Assembly: GCA_003024175.1 (NCBI GenBank)
Contig: MDYQ01000395.1
Coordinates: 108,122-172,121, forward strand
Direction: 5' to 3'
DNA: 64,000 bases
Origin: Planoprotostelium fungivorum
Lineage: Eukaryota; Evosea; Variosea; Cavosteliida; Cavosteliaceae
In this document: positions 34,747-46,200 of the stretch, in pieces
How positions within the stretch are numbered: position 1 is the stretch's first letter
How the letters are laid out: each line of letters starts with the position of its first letter
Position numbers and translations under genes: made by a program
The notes under the pieces: model-generated
Databases searched by the model: none
Told to the model about the DNA's origin: nothing
What the model saw: only the letters and a program-made list of their open reading frames with translations

Positions 34747-37120
34747 ATGGTGAGAATATGAAGTTTATTTTTTTGTTCTGACGACGGTGCAGAACAGCGG
34801 TATGAATAGGAGCACTTCTGTCCCCTTCCGCAACATGGGCAGTCTGGGCAACAATGTTCAACAGAGAAGCATACAGAATAATAACACTGTCATTCCATCT
34901 TCCAGAGTACAGAACATCACAACTACGACTCTGAATGGAGGAACATCCACAGCCCCCAAATCATCTGCTGCTCCCATCACCCCCACGAACGAGAACAAAA
35001 GTAACCCACCCGGGTGGTTGAAGACATACGACAGAAGCACGGATCAGAGAGCCATCTTTCGAAACAATGGATCTCCTCAGAAGATGCAATCCGCCGTCAA
35101 CATGCTGGGCAGCCCCGCCAAAGGACCTCAGACACCTTCTGACCAAGTCCAGAGAGATGTTTCTCCTGCTCCACAGAGCAACAACAACAACATCGCACCG
35201 ACCTTCAAGACGTCAGTTCCTTCTCCGCTCAAGGAAAGACCCCAGACACCGATCGTCAATTCATCACCCCCGAAGAATGGACAATCGAACGCGATCGATA
35301 CGTCAGTGAAAACGACAAGTGTGCCGATTCCACTCCACAAGAGCCTTTCTACTGGAAGCGCCACCAATAATGGAGCCAACATCCAACCTCAGAATGCGAT
35401 CCCAGTGGTGAGATGATTTCTATCGTTACGATTGTGCTCATTGTCTTCAGCCCAAAATTGTTTCCAACGCCCAACAGCAACCGACCAATCATCAAGACAA
35501 TAAGATCAATTCGGAACTGATGAATCGTCTCAACGATCTGCAAGCCCAGATGGACAAGATGAAGGGAGATCAGGACTCTGCATTGCGGGACAAAGACCAA
35601 GAGATCATCAAACTCAGCTCGAAACTGTTGAACGTGAGTCCATCGAGTTGTGATGGACCATGATGATCTGATCGAATGACGTCAGACGGAAGAGGACCTG
35701 CAGGACGCCATGATGCAGATCACAGAGACCGAAAAGAAGAAGGAAGAAAAGGTCATCGACCTCGTTGTAGATAAGAAATCAGAGGCCGAGAGAGCTTTCA
35801 ACCACCACGAAGATGAGATGGAGCTCGCCGATGCAGAACACAGGAAGGTGGGCCCTCGTTTCGAAACCCGAAAAATGTTTTTCTCAATTTTTCTGTGCAG
35901 CCAGCCGCTCAGCAAAAGTCCATCAAGTTACACACACCTTACACTCCTATGAAGAAGAGAGCGAGAGAGCAGGGTAGCACGTCTGGTGGTGACGATTCAT
36001 CTACAACGACAAAGAAATCGAAATCGGGGGAGAAGGGACTCCTCGAAGAGAATCAGGGCCTGAAGAGGAACATCATCCATCTACAACAGAGATTGAAGGA
36101 TGTACGCCGCGCCCTTGACGTGAGATTTCCTCGGAATTTCGTCTCTCTTTCGATGAAATTTGGACTGACGGAGGTGATAGGGAGACAGTGAAAAGGACAG
36201 GAACAGAGAGAAAGAGTACAAAGAGCAGATCGCTGAAGTCATTCGAACAGAGATGCGCGCACTACAACGCGCCAGTCCCAAATCCGTGCGTCTTTCCCGC
36301 CTTTTTGCCCGCCTGACGTTTCCAGGACACGCAAGCCATGGACCAATCTGCCCTCGACAAGATTTTGAAAGATTCAGCCGAAGTGCAGAGAGAATTAGAG
36401 AACAACAAACGAGATTTAGAGGCCCAGCTGACTTCTCTCGTGGACAAGTCGAAAGAAATAGAAGTCGAGAGGGACTCCGCCGCGTTAGCTCTGCAAGAGG
36501 CCAATCGGATCAACGGAGAATTAGAGGCGAGAGAGGAAGAAGGAAAGAGGATCGTCAAGGAGCTGGCGGCGAGTCTGAATGCAAAATTGGAGGAGATTGA
36601 GAAGTTGAGATCTCACATTTCAAACGGGAGCCGCTCATCATCACAAGAGAAGGTGCGATATTCCATTCTAAATTCGATTTTACATTTTCCGTATACAACG
36701 GGGTTGAAAATACAGTAGGTGTGGAGGCAGAAGTATGAAGAGATAGAGCAGCAGCTGCAGAAGGAGAGGAAGGAACGTGCTGTAGAAGTAGAAGGCCTGC
36801 AGTCCCAATTGTCCTCCGCTGCACAGGCGACACAACTTTACCAAGAGACGAAAATCCAGCTGGAAGAACAAGAGGGAAATGTCGTAGCTCTCTTCGAACA
36901 GAACAGACTACTCAATCAGAAACTCGCCGACGTCATGTCGAAGATATCATCTCAGAGATCGACGGGCGAGAAGAAGGTGTCCATGTCACAAGACCAGGGG
37001 AAGAAAGATCAGTATTCTTCACCCGTGGCAGCCGTGGCAAAGAACACGAAGGATGAGCCAAGTCAGGAGAAGATGATGGACTCTGAAGAGGCTCTGTCTC
37101 TCTTGGAACTGATGGGATGA
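34747..37120 (+). CDS. Ser/Asn/Pro-rich protein with basic signal and C-terminal coiled coils
   Basis: The ATG at 34747 is followed at once by an intron (34750-34790), so the chain starts M-NSGMNRSTSVP. About 210 residues are low-complexity, rich in Ser, Asn, Pro and Thr, with several SP and TP sites (NGSPQKMQS, LGSPAKGPQTPS). Then come coiled coil (KINSELMNRLNDLQAQMDK) and a basic patch (MKKRAREQ...KKSKSGEKG) suited to nuclear import. Long coiled coils follow (YEEIEQQLQKERKERAVEVE) and the tail ends SLLELMG at 37120. The CTACAAC motif occurs three times here, at about 36000, 36080 and 36264, in coding DNA. I infer a nuclear or centrosomal scaffold; no family is recognised. Confidence 0.65.
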
Positions 37121-37226
37121 AAATAGATTGTGAATAATACCATAGAATCATGCGTCATGAAGAGGTGGCGTGAAAAACATGCACATGAGAAGCGTACATA
37201 TGTTGTATTTATCGTACACGTAAGGC

Positions 37227-37775
37227 TTATTGAGTGAAGCACTTCTCTCCGCAGAAGGGAGACTTGACGTAGTTGACGGTGAGGATACCACCAGAGGGAT
37301 CATTGCTGCCCTTCGATACGAAGCCGAGAGGGACACTGCCGCATGTTCCACAGCCGTGGTTGCCGAGAGCGTTCATCAGATCCTTGACCTCTCTCAGAGC
37401 GAGTTGTCTTCCGTTGGGCATGTTCTGGGGGAAGAGACAGACACCTCCTTCGGGGATGCTGCCAGACAGCTCGATGCTTCCGGTGAATCCTTTGTAACCG
37501 GCGCTGAGCTTGATGGTGATGGCTTGGCTCTGAGAGACACAGACGATGTGGTCGCCATTGTTATACATTGTGTTGGGATCTGTTGTCGTCTGGCTGACGA
37601 CGTTATAGAAGGCCTGGATGATGGAGATGGGAGCCTTGTTGTTCCAGGTGGCACGAGGGCACAGACCGGATCCCCTACAGTTGATGCCTAAGAAGAAAGC
37701 ATCGGCGGTGGCGTTCAAGTTAGAGGCAGCCAGGGTGAGGCCCAACAGAGCCAGGAAGATGATGGTGGTCCTCAT
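37227..37775 (-). CDS. KP4-like killer-toxin family secreted protein
   Basis: One uninterrupted ORF of 182 codons opens with a good signal peptide (MRTTIIFLALLGLTLAAS). The mature part is Cys-rich. It has GINCRGSG near the N-terminus, a central YNNGDHIVCV, and late HGCGTCGSVP followed by GILTVNYV and two final cysteines. This spacing fits the fungal KP4 killer-protein family, small secreted proteins that in known cases block growth of other fungi, probably through calcium channels. It is intact, with no frameshift or missing Cys that I can see. The gene is intronless, unlike its neighbours, which may point to acquisition. Activity against any organism is inference only. Confidence 0.72.
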   Translation of the reverse strand: MRTTIIFLALLGLTLAASNLNATADAFFLGINCRGSGLCPRATWNNKAPISIIQAFYNVVSQTTTDPNTMYNNGDHIVCVSQSQAITIKLSAGYKGFTGSIELSGSIPEGGVCLFPQNMPNGRQLALREVKDLMNALGNHGCGTCGSVPLGFVSKGSNDPSGGILTVNYVKSPFCGEKCFTQ

Positions 37776-38487
37776 CGTCTCGCGTGGTGGTTGTGAATTC
37801 GACCTGTAAATCTTGCTTTTCGAAAGCTCGTTTCTCTTTTCGTTGAGAATGTGTCGCGGTGCGATCGACCTTACGAGGTTCTAAAGGAAATGCTTGCGTC
37901 ATCTCTCGAGCGAAAATATTATTCAACCGCACGACAAAGCTTTGTAAATTTCACATCTTACTATACTAGGAGGGAGAATACAGTGAACATGGTACCCGAA
38001 AAGCTCTAGCCTGCCCGTGTTAGATGTACGAATCCTCGATCGCAGTGAAACGCAGATTTCAACCGTCTATTTTCTAATCAAAGCTGTACATACGATAATC
38101 AGTGGTATTTAACAGTCAACAATTGCAGTCTTAAGATCGTATGTACAAGAGAGTACTGCACCCTGATAGCATCACCGGTCTACGGAAACTGACCACCTTC
38201 TCCGACAATGCTGACATCAGGGAGGAATTCTTCGACTTGAAGATCATCAAGATCAGTCGTGAGGAGGCACATCCTTGCGTTGACTCATTCATATCCGTAT
38301 ACCACACGTTTTACACTTGTCGTCTGATTTATTCTCCGTCCCACCATTTAAAACCTCTTCACACATTCACACGGTGCATTATCATTCGCAAAAAGATCTA
38401 AACAATCCACGGGGCGCCACTGATTCCATTCTCTCTTCTGGTGTCTCCTGAAACAAACTGCATCAGGTCACCACCATCATCATCTTT
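37776..38487. other. Intergenic, 0.7 kb
   Basis: It is more AT-rich than the surroundings. A plus-strand ORF of 86 codons at 38141-38401 has no motif and I do not call it. No repeat or RNA gene was recognised. Confidence 0.4.
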
Positions 38488-39460
38488 TCACCGTCTCCCA
38501 CCTACACGCCCTCGAATTAGAGGTATCATCCTCTCGAACAACTTGGCGAGGCTGTCTAACTCACGATAGTGACAATAAACTCCTCTGCAATCTTCCCCCA
38601 GATGATAGCCACCGCATTCATCTTCTAGTAGAGTTTGGTCGTAGAAGTTGTCGTGCCACCGGAAGTGCTCATGGATCATCTTGACGGAATCATTACGACA
38701 TGCAGATCGCAGGCGGGATTTCGTCTCCACGTGTATGTCCTCTCTCGCGAACGTATCAAAGACACTGATGGACATCAGATCACGATGATGCAGATCGTGA
38801 ACAACACCTGAAATGTAGAAATATTTGACACAAACTTGCAATGCGCTCTTTTTGTGTCACGTCTGAAGAGCTCAGCGGAGGCAATGGTGTCTCTGCGCTG
38901 CATCTCAGCGCCTCAGGCAGATCGTTCGACAGCCCTGCAAGTAGCTTTCTGAAGGGAGCGTCGATCAAGTGGGGATAGAACGGTTGTCTTCTCTCATAGT
39001 AGACAATTCTATAGTTGATGTCGTCCTTTTCGATGTCATCATCACTTCTTAAGATCCGCTTGGCCGATATACCATCTGAGATCACCTTTTCTTCCTTCTC
39101 CTCGTGGTCTTTGTTGCGCGGATCATGTTCCTCGTCTTTCTCCTCCTCGCTGGAAGAATATAGAGCTGTTGGCAGTGGATATGCAACGCGAAAGTTGAAC
39201 TGAGGAAAAGGCCAGCCGAAACACTCACACTTCTGCTTCCACACTCTTTGAAAACTTTCAGTCCCCGCAATCACCACCCACATTCCTTTCGACACTCTTT
39301 CCAGCAGCATCAAATCATCTCCACTCAATTGGTCTGTGAACTCTGACAACTGAAGCAGATGCGTGAGGTCTATGAAAGTTGTGTTGCTGTCTCCAGCCAG
39401 CAGCTTCTCCATATCATCCGCTGCATCCGCTTCAGAATGTTTTCTCTTGAGAACTTCCAT
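38488..39460 (-). CDS. Hypothetical acidic protein, possibly F-box-like
   Basis: ATG 39460 starts MEVLKRKHSEADAADDMEKL. After a first helix-rich region with LSGDDLMLLERVSKGMWVV the text continues SFQRVWKQKCECFGWPF, which recalls F-box-linked sequences. A Glu-rich block (SSSEEEKDEEHD) follows. Near 38810-38770 an intron (GTGTTG...CAG) joins FLHF to VFDTFAREDIHVETKSR, and the protein ends VGGRR at 38488. No TM segment. Function not known; a nuclear ubiquitin-ligase adaptor is only a guess. Confidence 0.5.
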
Positions 39461-39809
39461 ACTGAGTTCGTATTGATGAGATGTGGTATCGTGTTTTTGC
39501 CTGTTGTTGTTGTTTAAAAAGAGAGCTAGAAATATTCGCGGCCAAGTGTAGATGAATGGGAGAGATGGTGTGGAGGCGGCATTGCAATTGCTTTCCAGAC
39601 CATAAGGCGCAACGTTGCTGATACCATTTTATGCTTTGAATTTCTGTCTGAAACACAAATCATGTTACCACTTGATGAGCAGGAAGAAGGAGATCTCACA
39701 GTGGTCACCTGTACAGCAGTACAGACGATCAACCAAGCATTACTTTTGTCTGTGACAAGACAGTGACGAGAGAGTGGCAGTAATGATCGCAGGTCTGCGA
39801 GTGTACGAG

Positions 39810-40609
39810 AATCGTCTTCGATCTGTACGGAAGATATTCTCTTCCAATTCTATGGACGACAGTTGACCACAGCGTTAGACGGTGAAAGGACCTGGAAACA
39901 CTCCAACTATGACGGAAGTGACGTCGTCTACAACGACAGTCCAGCCGGCGAGAAGATAAAATCGGTCACGCCCTCAACGCTCACCATCCCGTCCAACCTT
40001 CACGCTGCAGGAGAGATCTGTCTGAACGACACTTGGTGTGCATCCGATCTCACGTATGATCCCGGTCACTACTGCCACCAACTCAACCGCACGGCTGAGC
40101 CGGATATGTATGTCGTCGATTTCGTCGAACATTGGTGGAGGTCGTCAGGAGAAGGTGAGACACATCGACCTTCTCTCGATGACAAAGTGCAGTCAATCTC
40201 GAACTCGAAGGAGCATCGCCCATCTCGTGCAACGTCGCCGGATCGAATCCCATCGGCACTGACACAGACACAGTAGACGTGTACAACAACACGAGAGTGC
40301 AAGTGGCCCACTACAACGTCACCGGACTATCTCGTCTCGTCGCCGCAGGTTATCTATAACACGGATTCTGTTCACGTGCAGCTGTTAGACACAGAGAACA
40401 GGACGGTGGAGTTCTGGCTGAGCTGCGTGTGCGTCAATGACTACGCCTCTCCCGCGTCTCCCACAAAATTGAGCTTGGAACTGGCTGCGGCCACGTCGAG
40501 CAAGAGTGACATCTACACTGCACCGCCCACTGAATCTCGGCAGAGCACAGCTGCCGCGATGAGCGTCGGAACACTTGTCATCGTCTGTCTGGCCTTGATG
40601 ACGATGTAA
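39810..40609 (+). CDS. Secreted GPI-type hypothetical protein (5' end unclear)
   Basis: The stop is TAA 40607-40609, and the last residues (SVGTLVIVCLALMTM) form a short hydrophobic end after a Ser/Thr/Pro-rich stretch, fitting a GPI-anchor signal. The interior has paired Cys (EICLNDTWC, WLSCVCVND), N-glycosylation sites and a hydrophobic core (VDFVEHWW). Introns are inferred at about 40154-40184 and 40303-40348; the second contains CTACAACG. The open frame continues upstream of 39863 without a clear ATG, so the first exon is not resolved. No family recognised. The gene converges with the AA14-type gene, with 90 bp between stops. Confidence 0.5.
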
Positions 40610-40699
40610 GAGTGAAGGATGCGAACAAATAAAAAGGTGCATCGCGGTGGACCCTGTTATATGTAGACGCTCGGACCATCCTCTATTCTCCCTCTCTCT

Positions 40700-42180
40700 T
40701 TATTTCACGAGAATGATCATGAGCGACATCATCAGAAAGAGAAGTGGATGCATCATCTGTCCGCTGTTGGATGGTTGTGTTAGGATGACATCTGTCTTCG
40801 ACACAGCACCGGTCGTCTTAGTGCCCTCACTGGTCATCTCGCTCGATGTCTTCGTCATCTCATCACTCGTCGATGTCTTCGTCATCTCATCACTCGTCGA
40901 TGAGCTAGAAGAAGACGTAGTCGTAGAGCTAGTCGTGACGGCTGTCCATCATCAGATGGTGACATCGTGATCTTCGACTCACCACTGCGAGGAAAGACAT
41001 CCTGCGCTCCATCGTGGAATCCCCACGTCGAGTTGTACCGTGGAGACTGTGACATCATCACGACAAAGTGTTACGTCACTATCCACTCACCAGCTGAAAG
41101 ATGGTATCACGAATGGGGACGAGAGCAGCGAAAGATTGCGTGGGCACACCATAGAAGAGGGGAGTTTTCGCAGAGTCCACACAGGGTCGAGTTCCACCCG
41201 TACAATCGGTGGGGACGGTGGGGACGGGGACCTGAAAATTCTCAGAAGATTCGAAGTCGACGGACTCACGTCTAGGTGAGGGTCACCGTTGGTCACGTGA
41301 CATTTGAAGGGATTCATGTACTGCATGGGTTTAGAATGCGATGATGGGATGGGATGTGATGTGATGATGGGATGTGATGATGGACACCGATTGATGAGCC
41401 TTGTTGATCCATAACCAAGTGCATTCACATCCTCCGGGTGGACAAGGAGGCATGGGAGGAATCTGATGCAGTCGAGATCAGATTGGACCGGAGCGATGTC
41501 GAAATCATTACCTGAAACGTTTGAAGTTGCCTCACGGGACAATCGTGAACGACTGTGTTCGAGTTAGCGTCGCGATGTGATGACTTCATGTCTATCATTG
41601 TCAACACTATATCCGTCTTCACCTGAGAAGACTATGAAATCTTGAGGGGTTACGCTGTAACGGTCACTCTTGTATGCGATAGCGAGAGCACATCCCATGA
41701 TGTCCTCTGGATATTTATCCGCGTGCATGTCTGATGTTCTTTAGACATCGATGAAGATGGAGAAAGACCAACTTACTTCCCCACTGGTTCACATTTTGCC
41801 ATGGATCGGGAACCTGCTCTGGATCGGGCATCAAACCTTGACCCATCGATGTGAATGCTTTGTTCGAGGCAAATTCGAGTTTGAGAGAACTATTGCTAGG
41901 TATCTATAGAGTCAGACATCTGTGATGTGATCCGTTTTAGAATCACCGGTTGGGTTCCATTAGATGGACAATCCAATGAGCTGTGCCACCACCATTTGTC
42001 AGTCTATCGATGGATCAGCTGCCGACACATCATGTTTATTGACATCACCTGCCACAGTGGCCATACTGGGCGGTCAGAGTTTGGATCCGGATAACCACAG
42101 TCATAAGTTCCGGGGTTCCATGTTGCCAGATGAGCACTGGCGGCCGTTAAGAAGAGGAGGCTGACGACGCCGCTCCGCAT
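40700..42180 (-). CDS. AA14-type lytic polysaccharide monooxygenase, cell-surface anchored
   Basis: ATG 42180 gives MRSGVVSLLFLTAASA, a signal peptide, so the mature chain would begin at the His of HLATWNPGTYDCG. That N-terminal His is the first copper ligand of LPMOs. Further features recall fungal AA14 LPMOs: DRPVWPLWQ, DKWWWHSSLDCP, DIMGCALAIAYKSD, VTPQDFIVFS, the Cys cluster PPCPPGGCECTWLWI, NPFKCHVTNG and YNSTWGFHDGAQDVF. LPMOs cut polysaccharides oxidatively; AA14 members act on xylan-coated cellulose. After the enzyme comes a Ser/Thr tail with two 9-residue repeats (STSDEMTKT) and a final hydrophobic stretch (LLFLMMSLMIILVK), fitting a GPI anchor. At least six introns. Exon at about 41340-41400 is uncertain. 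This is a call from memory of the family. Confidence 0.75.
40843..40900 (-). repeat. 27-bp tandem pair in the Ser/Thr tail of the LPMO gene
   Basis: The unit TCGATGTCTTCGTCATCTCA-type occurs twice in a row and encodes STSDEMTKT twice. It is inside coding sequence and preserves frame. Confidence 0.75.
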
Positions 42181-42695
42181 GATCAAGACCCGAGTTGTGA
42201 AGTCAACGCAGAAAAGAGGAAGGGAGGAAAGAGTCATCTGGTGTCATACTGCAATCCTCGTCAGACATTGAAAGAGTCCTAACGTGCGCCAACACGGCAA
42301 GAAGACGGCCGATCGGAGATATTTTCGGTTGAGCTTGGGTGGAACACAGTTGCAACTGACAGGATGTTATATCGGATGGACAACGAACGGGCAGCATTGG
42401 GACATCTAACAAGCGGGGGACGTCGTCAGCAGCAGCAGCTATTCCTCATGATCGTGCACGTGTTGCTCTCCACTGATCTCGGCGGTGTGATGATGATGGT
42501 ACGCATCGAAGGCAATTTGGATGAGAAAGAATATCTTGTGCTTCGGGTGCTCCTGGTCTGTGAAGTGACTACACACCACAACACCTTCATGTGCTGCTAT
42601 CACGGCGTTTGTATGGAGTGGTGACCTCAGCACCAAGTCTTAGTCTCAGTGCTGTACGAACGTGAGCTCGAGGCAGCACGATAGGACGTGACGCG
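42181..42695. other. Intergenic, no gene recognised
   Basis: An 86-codon plus frame at 42364-42624 and its minus-strand partner are both open; neither has recognisable motifs. Confidence 0.4.
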
Positions 42696-43115
42696 TTACG
42701 AGATGAGATTTTGTATTGAAACCCTTGAGCTCTGGCTCTTCACGGGTGGCGTCGTCTTTCTTCTCGGGTTATACGTCGTATAGAGAGGAGACTGTCCAGA
42801 ATAGTTGGGCATGCATATCTCAGACGATGAAGCTTCCAAGGGAAAGAGGCCACGAGCTCGGTAGTATTGAGCCACGGTGACTTGTGAATCGTCATCGTGC
42901 CTCACCATCTTGATCGTCTGTGTCAAGCCGAAGAGAAATTGTGGCCGATATTCGTTCAGATATTTGATGGTGTCATGCTGCGATTGTCTTCTCCTCTTAC
43001 GAGTCTTCTCTTCGTTTTTTACATCATCGTGAGGGTCGTTCATCACTTCTGGCGTTCTTCTGTGTGTCGGGCAGATTTCGAGCAGAGAATGTTCGTTGAT
43101 AGAGCAGATGTTCAT
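42696..43115 (-). CDS. Small hypothetical protein with basic nuclear-type signal
   Basis: ATG 43115 encodes 139 residues. An acidic stretch (NDPHDDVKNEEKTRK) leads to RKRRRQSQHD, then KYLNEYRPQFLFGLTQTIK, then a Ser/Pro-rich end. The stop is at 42696. Single exon. No membrane helix. It lies between the LPMO and AROM genes and may be real, but the antisense strand has another open frame of 116 codons at 42897-43247. Confidence 0.35.
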   Translation of the reverse strand: MNICSINEHSLLEICPTHRRTPEVMNDPHDDVKNEEKTRKRRRQSQHDTIKYLNEYRPQFLFGLTQTIKMVRHDDDSQVTVAQYYRARGLFPLEASSSEICMPNYSGQSPLYTTYNPRRKTTPPVKSQSSRVSIQNLIS

Positions 43116-43278
43116 ACAGCGAGACCAGTGCCATTTCCGCGAGACCTCCTTAAGAGTTTGACACGCACAAAGTCACTGGGACTCAATACAGACCCACACA
43201 CAGTCAATCGCAAGCCAATGGACAAACTTTGTTCTCAAGCTTTATGACGTGATGTTGCTGCCGATGCATCCATCATCA

Positions 43279-46200
43279 TCAATTGAGCAGCAGTTTGAGA
43301 TCGTTCGCGCCGCGATGAGATAAGAAGGCCTCCCCGATCTCGCTGCGGGGTGCTTTCCTCTTGGTGAACAATTGGAACTGAGCCAATCCCTGCTCGAATA
43401 GAATCTCTAACCCTTCCACCACACCGGCTGCTGCTCCTGCTGCCTGTTTGACGTTCAGACTTCTAGACCTTTCAAGTTGAACGTTTCAAGTTGAAAATGA
43501 ATCGACCCACTCTGACTTGCTGAAGGAGGGGAGTGTCTCTCGGGTTGTAGACGAGCTCGATGGTGATGATGCGATCGTGGATGAGATCATGTGGAAGAGT
43601 GAAGTTGGCAGCTGGTGGCACCGTAGCTATGACGACGTCCAATTTTCTTCCTTCCAATTTCTTGGAAAATTCCGAGATATCTTCCAACACCGTCACCCCG
43701 GGGAACCTACTCCGGTTACCCCAGAACTTTCTCGAATTTTTCTCAGAATCTTCACCTGGCCGCCAGCAGTTGAGCCGCCTTCAATGTCCGGTTGTAGATG
43801 AACACTTGATGTCCCCCCTTCACAAGGGCGTAAACCGCCGCATTGGAAGTGCCCCCCGCACCCACCACGAGCGAGGTGAGCTTACGCTCTTCCCCGTGGA
43901 GCGGTACGTATCTTCGACGTAACAGGGTATCTATGGCAACCCAGTCGGTGTTGTCTCCCACCAATCGTCCGTCTTCTGTCTTTGTTACCGTGTTGACAGC
44001 TCCGACTGCCTTGGCAGATTCAGTCACGTGATCAAGATAAGGGATGATGCTCTGCTTGTGAGGAATGGTGACGGAGCCACCAGCTGTACCCTGGGGGTGT
44101 CAGAATGGCAGGTTGTAGACGGTCACCTTTTCTCTCAATTTACTGACGACGTTCGTGATGTTGGTCGTGTCGAATAGCTCGTAAGAGTATCTCGCGTCTA
44201 AATTTAGAGCGCGGAAGCCTGTGTTGTGAAGTAGGGGTGACAGTGAGGCTGATATGGGGGAACCAAAGAGGTAGAACACAGAAGCTGCAGCTCCATCAAA
44301 TCCAAGTGTCATTCGAGTCTGTATCGAGTTGAGGACGAGAAATTTCCCGGAAAATTCACCGATAGGATCTCTGCGGCGGACAGCTGACCGGGTGCGGCGG
44401 GGACCTGTACAGTTCAGTCGCGAGATTTCATCGAGTTTTCTCACCGGCAGCTCGGGGTGGGTGACAGGTGTCATAGTTAGATTCGTTACCCTGGTCAGTC
44501 TTCCAGCGCTACCCTATCGTAGTGTCGACATAAATAGAAACGTCGATTATACTCACTGCACAGATGGCTATGATGGGTTTTCCCTTCAGAACGTTACCTG
44601 TCTTGACTCGTTCCAAGAAGGTGAAGAGTACGTAACAATCTTGATGGTTACGTGCCATGCCAACCAATTTGATCACGTGGCCGAGGGAGACGTAACGTAA
44701 GCAAGATTGGAGCATTCTCTGAAAATTCTGGGTGCTGGTGGGGCTATCGAAATCGTGGTAGCTGATGATGGCCTGGTGAAAGTCAACGAAAAATCGATGA
44801 AAATTCTACCTTCGAACGGGTAGAGGCCAACTTGTTCAAAAATTTCGTCGTGTGGTCCAGAGAATGACAAGCCTCTACGTCGATGAATTCACAACCCAGT
44901 CTACAACGATCAGCGGAGTGAAAATTCGATGAGATTTCCTCACCTGAGGCCCAATTCGTTGAGACGGAAGTATTCCTCCGGTTTTCCGGTGAATTTTCCG
45001 CCTTGGGGCTGAGTTCGAAGTGTCCAGATGATGGGCAGAGGGCTGTATCTCCTCAATAGCGCCACCTATTCAAATTTCAAATCTCTATTTTTGGCGGGAA
45101 CTTCACCTGCTGCGCCAGGTATTCCGCATCTGTGTTGTCCAACAGGTCGACACGTAACTCGATGGCCTGTACGTCTGCAGAAATTCGAGTGAAAACTCCT
45201 TCGAGCGTGTCGACATTTCCGACCGTCAGCGACAAGAAGAAAGAGGATTCCAACGAAGAAACGTCGACAACTTCCTTCAGTCCCAAATTCCTTCCCCCCA
45301 TCAGTACATTCTTAAACCTTAAATCCCACCTCTGTACGAAGTCGATCAGCTCGCCCTCGGCTTTGCTCCACTGATTCTCCATCTTCTTTACGTGAAATTG
45401 GAGTTTGGAGCATTCGTGGTAAAGTGGAGATCTTCGCTTCCAGATATCCAGAGGTGCCTCTCCTAATTTGGCGCGAGTCTGATCGGACTCCAGCAGGGCC
45501 ATGACGTCATCAGTGTCACGTGATATCTGAAGGACGAGACCTGGAGACCTTGAGCGCATTCGCAGATTCGAGATGACGTACCGTGGTAGTTTGCGAGGAA
45601 TTTTTTCGCGGAAGGTGTCTCCACGATGCCTCCACCGGTGGAGATGACTGTACCTGTTTGACGGATGAGTTTGTTTGGGGTGCGTAGGGTACGTACCTGT
45701 GGGGTGGAGAGATAGAACGGAGCGTAAACATTCTTCTTCTTTCTGTCTGAATACGCTCCATCCGTGTTCGGTTACAAATCTAAGAGAATTAGAATTCATC
45801 TTCAACATCGCGATGATCATGGACATCATGATCATGCATCACATCATCACCGCTATCAGATGAACATCGTATCTCACCCTTGAATCGGCTGCCCGGTAAA
45901 CGCGACGAATTCATTATCCAGATCTACAAACGGCCAGCCCAACCCCCTGGCCAGGGCCGCTCCCATGGTAGATTTCCCAGAGCCTCTCATTCCCACCAAT
46001 ACCACAGACGGTTCCGCAGAACCGTGTGGGTTCAGTCCGACAGCCTCCGACAATGTCGTAACGACATTTCTGACGGCCGATGCCGCCTTAGAGGTGAGAG
46101 ATTGAGACTTCAATTCGGGGACCTGTCAGACATTAAAATGAAATAAAATGGCCCCTTCTTACCTCCAGCTTGACCCCGAATTTCGATTCGAGGTCCATCC

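Noticed and set aside
43548-43800. CTACAAC copies in AROM as intron signals
   Set aside because: At 43548 and 43790 they encode VYN and IYN of the dehydrogenase, so those two copies are coding.
43560-44031. Plus frames over the shikimate dehydrogenase part
   Set aside because: They lie antisense to conserved enzyme motifs.
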